Source: Periconia sp. R9002
Taxonomy: Eukaryota; Ascomycota; Dothideomycetes; Pleosporales; Periconiaceae
Length of the DNA stretch: 64,000 nucleotides
Assembly (NCBI GenBank): GCA_023627715.1
Contig: JAMAHW010000007.1
Coordinates: forward strand, 434,001 to 498,000
Reading direction: 5' to 3'
Part shown: positions 57,254-64,000 of the stretch, piece by piece
Layout of the letters: each line of letters starts with the position of its first letter
How positions within the stretch are numbered: position 1 is the stretch's first letter
Made by a program: the position numbers and the translations under genes
The notes under the pieces: generated by a model
Seen by the model: only the letters and a program-made list of their open reading frames with translations
Database searches by the model: none
What the model was told of the DNA's origin: nothing

Positions 57254-57742
57254 CTACAAGGACAAGGTGAGGTCGCCTCTGATGGACGCCTTCAACTCAA
57301 TCTCGACATCCAGATTCGCCTCGAGGGTAAGCTTCAGACCGTCGGTATCCTCCAAGGCGCCCTTTGGCTTCTCGGGGGTCATGTAGTAGGGTTGGTTGGG
57401 GTCGGATCCACGCATAGGAATTTCACCTCGCATGGCACGGGCATAGGTAACGGGGCCGTCCATGGAAGTGCTGTCGGGACCGATACGCTCAAACATTTGC
57501 ATCTTGTTGAGCTCGCCGTTGGCATCGGCTTCCTCGAGGGCTTCCAGTGACGTTGTTTTCATGTATTTGCCGTCGTCCTGGCCCTTTTGGATACGCTGAC
57601 GGCGGGCGCGGCGAGATTGCGATCGGGACCGTGCCGTTTGTTCGCCAGCTTCCCGCTTTGCCTGCTTCTTTGCGTTGATGGCCTTTTGCTGCTGCATCTC
57701 GGTCCGCATGTGCGGCTCGGAGTCGGATCCGGAGTCAGGCAT
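57254..57742 (-). CDS. Hypothetical protein with C-terminal 'LDVEIELK..I.GDLTLSL' motif, 162 aa
   Basis: Minus strand, single exon, start MPDSGSDSEPHMRTEMQQQK at 57742; another in-frame ATG at 57820 would add 26 residues rich in Asn/Gln/Pro. Residues 15-60 are basic (KKQAKREAGEQTARSRSQS), the middle has KYMKTTSLEALEEADANGEL and MQMFERIGPD, and the protein ends LKLTLEANLDVEIELKASIR then GDLTLSL. That tail matches the end of the gene at 58697. Similar tails occur in uncharacterised fungal proteins; the alternating pattern suggests an amphipathic beta strand. Function unknown. Confidence 0.65.
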   Translation of the reverse strand: MPDSGSDSEPHMRTEMQQQKAINAKKQAKREAGEQTARSRSQSRRARRQRIQKGQDDGKYMKTTSLEALEEADANGELNKMQMFERIGPDSTSMDGPVTYARAMRGEIPMRGSDPNQPYYMTPEKPKGALEDTDGLKLTLEANLDVEIELKASIRGDLTLSL

Positions 57743-57820
57743 GGTGAGGGATGTGCGGTTCTTGGGGTGGCTCTGTGTGGTCTTCGTGTTCTGGGGGTTC
57801 TGAGGGTTCTGGGAGCCCAT

Positions 57821-58696
57821 CCAACGGTGGGTAGGAGGGTTATTGAGGAAATTGAAGGAGGGTAGCGGTGGGAACGGGGTGCAGAGGAGGGACACAGAGG
57901 CAGATTACTGAATGGCAGCCAGCGCCAACACCATGCCAGGCCAGGCCATCCGAAAACAAGATTGATGCAAGCGCGAGGCAAGGTGCAGGTGGGTGAGCTG
58001 AGGGGTGCACGGGCCCACATGCCGCCCCGCCCCACTTTCCCCCGTTGAAGGATCACGGCGGCTACGTCATCAATTCATGGGACACTCAGCCGTGCCACGG
58101 AGAATTCACCAGTTTCAATTTGATAGCATCAAGTTTTTCTTGTTTGCGCAAAGGCAGGTACCCTTATGCTGCTCTAACCTGCGCCCTGCATTAGCCATGA
58201 GGAAGCTCCTCCGTCTATGCAGGCCCATCACGCTACTTGGCCATCATCTGGTGGCTCTCATTCTCAAGGCTTTTCTTATGGGCCAATCACAGCCATTGCA
58301 CGCTCCGCACACTCCGTACATTACCACGACATACAGAGTCTATGTACCATGGCAATGAAATATTCACGTCACTTCATTTCCTCACTTCTCGCATCGCCAT
58401 GGTGTCCAAGTCACAATGCACATGCAACATGTACTATTACACTATCTCAAAGGCATAGCCCAAACGCCTGCAGCACGCGCATAACGTAGATAGAAAAGGA
58501 AGAAAAAATAACTCCGTCATTGACCCATCATGCACCAAACGCAAGCTTTGAACATAATCGCCATCATAATCGCAGTAGTAGTAGATAGGGTGGTATTGGT
58601 CGTCATCGTAGATTTTGTTGTAAGCGTGTGTTTAGTTACTGTTTCCATGTCAGCGCATACTTCTAAGATATGTATCTTGTCCGTTGAGCGGTTGTC
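57821..58696. other. Spacer between the two motif-sharing genes
   Basis: Upstream region of the 57254 gene and 3' region of the 58697 gene. No gene seen. Confidence 0.5.
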
Positions 58697-59398
58697 TTAC
58701 AGCAAACCGAGAGTCAAATCACCGTGAATCTTGGCCTTGAGCTGGATCTCAATGTCGAGGTTGAGCTCCAATCGCAGACGGAGCTGTTCGCCCTTGCCCT
58801 CGCCGTCATCGTCACCACCGCCGCCAGTCAGGCCGCCGAGAGCTTTACCGGCAGTGTCGCCGACTTGGTTCACAGCGTTTCCAGCCGTGTTTTGCACCAT
58901 GTCGCCAGCACCACCGACAAGCTCGCCGCCGGGGACGTTCTCGGTGATATCCCCAAGGGGACCTCCGCCGCCGCCCTGCTGCTTCTTCTGACGCTGGCGG
59001 TTGCGACGGCCTCCAGAAGCTGACACGTCGGAACGGGCAACCGACTCAGTGTCGGATTCGGGGGCGCCTCGTCGGCCGCGTCCGCGGGATTGGCGACGGC
59101 GCGATTGCGATTTCTCTTTTTGTGGTTGCGGCTCGTTGTCCGAGTCATCGGCGTTTTTGGATGTCTTTTTGGTTTCTGCGTCCTCTTGCTCAGCCTCTCC
59201 TTCAGCATCACTTTCGGGGGATGGTGTGGCTTCAGGAGTGGGCTGCTGCTGCTTCTTGTTGCCCAACTTCTTCGGTGCCTTTTTCTCGGTTTTCTTACTC
59301 GAACTCTCTGCGCTGCCCTTGCCTCCAATTCCAGCGTTGGCATTTGCCTGTCCCTCTCCGGAGATGGATTGCTTGGTTTCCTCGACCGTGTCCGCCAT
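58697..59398 (-). CDS. Disordered hypothetical protein with C-terminal 'LDIEIQLKAKIHGDLTLGLL' motif, 233 aa
   Basis: Minus strand, single exon, ATG 59398 (MADTVEETKQSISGEGQANA), stop at 58697. Residues 1-120 are disordered, Lys/Glu/Ser-rich; an Arg-rich RRRQSRGRGRRG segment follows. The second half has Gly-rich repeats (GGELVGGAGDMVQNTAGNAV, VGDTAGKALGGLTGGGGDDD) related in style to the LEA-like segment at 56464. It ends LRLRLELNLDIEIQLKAKIH and GDLTLGLL. The strong tail similarity with the neighbour at 57254 suggests an old tandem pair or a shared module. The Arg/Gly part may bind RNA or membranes; that is inference. Function unknown. Confidence 0.75.
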   Translation of the reverse strand: MADTVEETKQSISGEGQANANAGIGGKGSAESSSKKTEKKAPKKLGNKKQQQPTPEATPSPESDAEGEAEQEDAETKKTSKNADDSDNEPQPQKEKSQSRRRQSRGRGRRGAPESDTESVARSDVSASGGRRNRQRQKKQQGGGGGPLGDITENVPGGELVGGAGDMVQNTAGNAVNQVGDTAGKALGGLTGGGGDDDGEGKGEQLRLRLELNLDIEIQLKAKIHGDLTLGLL

Positions 59399-60145
59399 GG
59401 TGATGAGTGTCTTGGTGTTCTAGGGAAGAGTGTGGGTGATAACTGGAATGCGATCAGACGCGGAGAATATCGAGTAGCGTGAAGAAAATGTAACAATGGA
59501 GTATGTCGAGCGAAACGAGACGGGACGAGACGCGCTGGGCGTTAAAGAGGAAAGCTGCTGAGCACAGGAACCGGTTTGAAATGGAGGGTATCCGGTACCC
59601 CTGCTCACACGAGCCACCTCTGACGCAACAAGCTTGTAAGCCAAAGTTACACCCCTCCAACAGCTCCTGAGGCGGTTCACAAAACTTGTCCCCATCCTTG
59701 CCCAAGGATCCGCCGGCTGGCGGATGCCATCAATGTCCGGCAAGCGGGGGCGTGGGATTCGACACCATGGCCCACACGGTTCTCACGCCGCCGTAAAGGT
59801 CGACCAAATTGGATGTTGTCCATATGCAGGCGATCGAGATGAGAGAATCGAAGAGGCTGCCAAGGCATTACGTAGCTGAGCATCGGGAAGCTTCGGTCTA
59901 CGGAGCATCAGTTAATCCGCATTCCACGTGACCGTGACCAGGCGCCAATCAAAGGTTCAATCCATGCATGTTAACCTCCATCTAACAGAGCTGTTGGTGA
60001 CTTCGCCGTTAGATTACATACTCCCTACTTGTGGTACACGGAGGAGTTGGGTCATTACCCTTCACGCCTTCGACGTCGACAGACCCCATATCAACAAATT
60101 TCAAAGCGGCTTTGTCCCTCAATTTACGCCCGTACGCAAGTCACC
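59399..60145. other. Divergent spacer
   Basis: Upstream regions of the 58697 gene (-) and the DUF2470 gene (+). Contains CCACGTGACC at about 59926. No gene seen. Confidence 0.5.
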
Positions 60146-60888
60146 ATGGCGAGTTCAGAAGCTCAAGATGTTGCTGCAAAGCAGCGAATTGTGAATCACA
60201 TGAATGCAGATCATTCTGATTCGGTAAGGAAACGCCCCCATCTCATGTCTGTCGCCGTAGAAGCCAAAGATGCTGAACGTGACGATAGGTCCGTCGATAT
60301 CTTGAGGCTTTCGGTGGGATGGCATCTTACCAAGTTCGCGATGCCCGCATGACAGAAATCACATTAAATGATATGAAATTCGACTGTAGCGGTCGACAAG
60401 TCACTATTCCCCTCGATCCTCCAATGAAATCTTATCGGGAAGCACGCGAGCGCGCTGTTCAGCTCGACAAAGATGCACTGCGTGTGCTTGGACGCAGCGA
60501 CATTGCTATCACAAAGTACATCCCACCCTGGGTGCATTTGGGACACCTCTTCAATTTCACTCAATGTCTGGTCACATACTGTCTTTTCTCACGCGCGGCG
60601 CACTTCCGACCAGGATCTCTACCGTACGATCTGCTTCTACACCACGTTCCCAAGTTCGCAAACTTCTGCCTGACCATCCGGCCGTACCTGATCACCATCA
60701 TGGTGGCTATCCATACATTTGAAGTGACGCTGATGGTGAAGAAGTTGAGACGCCACAGTTTGACTCTGTTTGATGGCATGTTCTGGGCTTGGTGTGCATC
60801 TACTTTCGTAGAAGGGATTACAGCCTTCAAAAGGTTGGATACACTTATTGCGAATAAACAGAGCGAGAAAGAAGCGAAGAAGCATTGA
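60146..60888 (+). CDS. DUF2470-domain membrane protein, 225 aa
   Basis: Exons 60146..60223 and 60289..60888, 65-nt intron (GTAAGG...CGATAG), phase 0. Start MASSEAQDVAAKQRIVNHMN in good context (TCACCATGG). Residues 12-95 form the DUF2470 fold (RIVNHMNADHSDS-VRRYLEAFGG, then ITLNDMKFDCSGR), the small domain also found at the end of heme-utilisation/pyridoxamine-oxidase-like proteins. The C-terminal half is hydrophobic with helices around HLGHLFNFTQCLVTYCLF, LTIRPYLITIMVAIHTFEV and MFWAWCASTFVEGITAF, ending KQSEKEAKKH. The C-terminal half resembles DUF4499-like integral membrane segments. No catalytic motif; function unknown. Confidence 0.85.
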
Positions 60889-61224
60889 GAATAGTTTCAT
60901 CTCGAGAGTTCACATGGTAGGTAGTTTACCTTTACGGCCTGAACGTTGCAGCTTCCAGCTATCTGCGTTGATAATCCAGGTGACTCGATTATTATGCCGC
61001 TTTTCTTATTCTTTGCTTTTATGTGTATCCATGTAGTAGTGTGTGGTACTGGGATGCAAACACCGGTTCATTAGCTGTGGCTGGAGTTGGAGCGATCGGC
61101 CCGAAATCGGGCGTGCTTTATCGATAAGCCCGAAATTTCCATTGAAGAGTCACGTCAGTAGAGCTTCCACTCCACAACTAGTCCTACGCTCCTCTCCTTT
61201 TTTGTTGTGTTCTGATAGCGCACC
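60889..61224. other. Short spacer before ARG8
   Basis: About 340 bp holding the 3' end of the DUF2470 gene and the ARG8 promoter. A TGA[CG]TCA-type Gcn4/CpcA site is not obvious by eye; AGTCACGTCAGT near 61148 is the nearest thing. Confidence 0.45.
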
Positions 61225-62778
61225 ATGTCTCTCAGGTTCTCTGCTCGCCGGATTACGTGTGCGCTTCGCGCGCCCCGAGTCAATGGCTCCGTCACTCGTT
61301 ATGCTTCTACGGCCGCAGCTTTAAAAGGCTCTAACTTACCGCAAGATGTGAAGGACTCAATCGCAGTATGTCGCGTCTCATCATTTTGTGCCAATATCTC
61401 CGCTAAGATCAACAGAGAGAAGCTTCTCTTGCAACACCCGATCCACCCTCATCGTCCAAAACTGCAGGCCTCGTGAACCAACAGCTTCCTTACATGGTCC
61501 CGACTTATGTTCGACCACCGCCAATGTTCGAGAAAGGAGAAGGATGCTACCTCTGGGATGTGGAAAACAGGCAGTATCTCGATTTCACAGCAGGCATTGC
61601 AGTCAATTCGCTGGGACACTGCGACCAGGGTGTTGTGCAAGTGATTGCTCAGCAGGTACGCCTCATAAAGTTACGTGTATTAACATGCGACTCACTTTGA
61701 ACAGGCCGCACAGCTTATGCATACCTCTAATCTTTACCATAACCCGCATACCGGCGTTCTTTCCAAACAACTCATCCAGCTCACGCACGCAACCGGCGGT
61801 TTTGCTTCAGCAACTCGTAGCTTCATCTGTAACAGTGGATCGGAAGCTAATGAGGCCGCTATCAAGTTTGCACGCAAAGTGGGCAAATCAATCTCCCCAG
61901 ACAAACCTAAACATGAATTTGTGTCGTTCCACAATTCGTTCCACGGCCGAACAATGGGTAGCTTGAGTGCGACACCCAACCCCAAATATCAGAAGCCTTT
62001 CTCTCCCATGGTACCGGGTTTTAAATACGGTACATTCAATGATGTAGATGGTATCAAGGACCTGGTCACTGAGGAGACTTGCGGTGTTATCGTTGAGCCG
62101 ATTCAGGGTGAGGGTGGTGTGAACGTTGCGACGCCCGAGTTTCTAGTCGCTCTTCGAAAGCGATGTACCGAAGTTGGCGCCGTTCTCATATACGACGAAA
62201 TCCAATGTGGTTTGGCCAGAACAGGTAAGTTTTGGGCGCATAGTGCGTATCCCAAAGAAAGCCACCCCGACATTGTGACTTCGGCGAAGGCACTTGGGAA
62301 TGGCTTTCCCATTGGAGCCACCATTGTCAACGACTACGTCTGCGATCATATTAAGGTGGGGGATCATGGGACAACCTTCGGTGGTAATCCACTTGGATGT
62401 CGGGTAGCTTCGCATATCCTCTCCCGACTCTCCTCGCCCGAGATTCTTGATTCTATACCCAACAAATCGGCGGTGTTTCAAAAGCACTTCGACTCTTTGA
62501 GGCAGCAATTTCCTCAAAAAGTTAAAGAAACCCGTGGCCAAGGTTTAATACTTGGCCTCCAGCTCGAAGTGGATCCAACGCCTATCATCACTGCAGCTAG
62601 GGAAAGGGGATTGTTAGTTATCAGCTGTGGCACTAACACCCTTCGTTTCGTCCCGCCGCTCACAATTTCTGAAGCTGAGATCAATGAAGGCATGGCTATT
62701 CTCGCCGATGCAATGAAAAGTGTATGGGTTGAGGGTGAAGAAGTGAAAGGTACCAAGGGTCAACAAGAGATGCAATAG
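61225..62778 (+). CDS. ARG8: Acetylornithine aminotransferase, mitochondrial
   Basis: Exons 61225..61365, 61416..61655 and 61705..62778; introns 50 and 49 nt, both phase 0; 484 aa. For intron 1 the acceptor at 61415 is the only one that keeps frame into TPDPPSSSKTAGLVNQQLPY; the nearer-looking CTGCAG at 61467 would give a stop. The N-terminus MSLRFSARRITCALRAPRVN is Arg-rich, as for mitochondrial import. Class III PLP aminotransferase motifs: CNSGSEANEAAIKFARK, VEPIQGEGG, YDEIQCGLARTGKFW and the Schiff-base Lys about 322 in TSAKALGNGFP; then HGTTFGGNPLG. It converts N-acetylglutamate semialdehyde to N-acetylornithine in arginine synthesis. The ArgD-type DEIQ.G.GRTG variant supports this over ornithine aminotransferase. 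Confidence 0.95.
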
Positions 62779-63330
62779 CGGAAGAATACCGGGTGATTGT
62801 TTGCATGGCTTGTAGCATGGCGTTTTGGTTTCTTTTGTAGCGTTTGGGTAGAAGAAGAAAAAGTCTTAATTGTTTTTCTCACATATTTTACGAAGTTATG
62901 TCTGTATAATCGTAGACAATGCGCTAGTCAATTGCCATTAAGTATCATATCCATCATCCTCGGCCGTACGGACTAAATTTATACTAAACATATATATGCA
63001 CTTAAATAAACCCGGAGCGAAATTATTAGAAGAGTTTTTATCTCACATACATCAATGTATGCTATCATGCTATATCCGAGCAACTGGGTGGTGAGAGGGA
63101 GACATGCTTATATAATCCTATGTGTCGGCGATCTTGGCAGCTGCCTATCCAACGCTCCTCCTTCACTCTCATCGGCAAAAGTCAATCGTGCCATCATCTT
63201 GATAGAGTTCAAGTGAGGTTCAATACAATTCGACTATTTGTCTTTTACGGAAATCCATCAAGGGGAAGCAGTGTTGGTTGGGGCAACTCCGTGCCATCAG
63301 ATTAAAGGTTACACCACGCTACACCCCTTG
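62779..63330. other. Spacer after ARG8
   Basis: AT-rich 3' region of ARG8. From 63217 the + strand frame of the next gene is already open, so it may hold an upstream exon of that gene. No other gene seen. Confidence 0.45.
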
Positions 63331-64000
63331 ATGCGCTTCGGGGTTGCTAGATCTGAGATGGGGTTATCTTCCGCGCCGGAGACACTCGCCTCGATAAAAT
63401 CGACTCCCATGCCGACAATCTCAAATGAATTTGAAATTCAAGATAGGTTGGGCGATTTGAACAAATACATCGCATTGGGATGCCTTCATTATGAATGCGA
63501 TATCAAGCATGCTATTCCGGCTTTATCAAGACGATCGCCACAAGGGAATACTGATCCAGAATCATCGCATACCAAAGATTCGGCAGAATGGCTAGAGCTC
63601 CTGGATACCGGTCTTCCTCCTGAAGTAAAATTGATTATTGGAGATGAGGCGTCTCGGCTTCTAGAGGCGCGTTGGATACGACTTTTTCTCCACATCGCAC
63701 AACCCAAACTGGACCACCCTCATAGTGTTGTTCGTGTCCATCTGCTTCCAGAAGATTGGGCCAATCGTATTGTAGATCGAACTCGGAGAAGTCTCAAATT
63801 GGCTTTGCGGCAGCTTCTCAGCAGGATTGACACGTCCACCAAATGCTGGCAGGGGGCGTACACAGATGATCCAGTATGCCATTTCGATCCTTGGGCAGGT
63901 GTAGAGGATCGTTCGTTATTCTATCTCTTTAACAAACTGCCATCGCCTCATCCAAAGCCCGAGATCATCAAAGATCGATATGCAAGGAGCGCAGTAGAGC
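63331..64000 (+). CDS. Probable SNF2-family ATPase / helicase (Irc20/SHPRH-like), N-terminal part, 3' truncated
   Basis: A frame open from 63217 to the window end, with ATGs at 63331, 63358 and 63409; the start is uncertain and an upstream exon is possible. Visible protein contains DTGLPPEVKLIIGDEASRLL, VRVHLLPEDWANRIVDRTRR, SLKLALRQLLSRID, and EDRSLFYLFNKLPSPHPKPE at the edge. From memory of the family, fungal SNF2 ATPases of the Irc20/SHPRH group have a similar pre-helicase region (a 'V.V.LLP.D...R..DR..R.LK.AL..L' block, then 'SLFY.FN.LPSP'), just before the helicase lobes; those would lie beyond 64000. So the family call is by resemblance, without a visible ATPase motif. Confidence 0.55.
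   Translation, partial: MRFGVARSEMGLSSAPETLASIKSTPMPTISNEFEIQDRLGDLNKYIALGCLHYECDIKHAIPALSRRSPQGNTDPESSHTKDSAEWLELLDTGLPPEVKLIIGDEASRLLEARWIRLFLHIAQPKLDHPHSVVRVHLLPEDWANRIVDRTRRSLKLALRQLLSRIDTSTKCWQGAYTDDPVCHFDPWAGVEDRSLFYLFNKLPSPHPKPEIIKDRYARSAVE

Noticed and set aside
59720..59800. tRNA-like T-arm (GTGTCGAATCCCAC) on the minus strand
   Set aside because: The T-loop does not fit TTCRANY and no matching D-arm, anticodon arm or acceptor stem was found.
1..64000. CRISPR arrays, integrases, transposases, terminal inverted repeats
   Set aside because: None seen; the only tandem repeats are the mini/microsatellites and in-gene repeats listed above.

Overview
This is a 64 kb piece of a filamentous ascomycete (Pezizomycotina) nuclear genome, most likely Dothideomycetes. 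The evidence is genes with short introns (47-140 nt, GT-AG with CTAAC/CTGAC-type branch sites), fungal-type gene families (a fused CYP505 P450:reductase, a CorA-like membrane protein, an MFS sugar transporter with the long fungal N-terminus, a HECT ligase of the Tom1 type) and kilobase-scale spacers. The class-level placement is an impression, not a measurement. Seventeen to eighteen intact or window-truncated protein genes and two damaged ones can be supported. No rRNA, tRNA, CRISPR array or intact transposon was seen.

Layout. 1-11 kb (+ strand): the 3' part of a DOCK-family Rho/Rac exchange factor, then RRP12 (ribosome biogenesis), then an 8-bp minisatellite running into a 100-N assembly gap. 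11.5-15.5 kb (- strand): a 12-exon CYP505 self-sufficient fatty-acid hydroxylase. 17.4-24.2 kb (+): a small conserved-looking orphan, a coiled-coil protein with an exact 25-residue internal repeat, and a five-exon CorA-like membrane protein. 25.7-30.0 kb: a more labile block with a clearly dead FAD-linked oxidase (- strand), a divergently transcribed short-chain dehydrogenase with a one-base frameshift (+), and an intact carbonyl-reductase-like SDR (-) converging on it. 31.5-43.6 kb (-): one giant gene, the Tom1/HUWE1 HECT ubiquitin ligase (about 3975 aa, four exons, one GC-AG intron). 44.6-49.5 kb: a BLOC1S1 homologue (-) and a large four-span membrane protein (+) read from a 1.5 kb shared upstream region. 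50.2-52.4 kb (-): an MFS sugar/inositol-type transporter. 53.6-59.4 kb (-): a run of low-complexity, fungal-restricted-looking proteins, two of which share the same C-terminal motif. 60.1-62.8 kb (+): a DUF2470 membrane protein and mitochondrial acetylornithine aminotransferase (ARG8). At the right edge a + strand gene starts that looks like the N-terminus of an SNF2-family ATPase (Irc20/SHPRH-like).

There is no sign that these genes form one pathway; most of the window is ordinary housekeeping sequence. The only accessory-like part is 24-30 kb, where two adjacent oxidoreductase genes are broken. I did not find a convincing new molecular system. The most useful leads are the decayed oxidoreductase pair, the two neighbouring genes with a shared C-terminal motif, the repeat-bearing orphan proteins, and a few splice-site oddities that an automatic annotation may get wrong.
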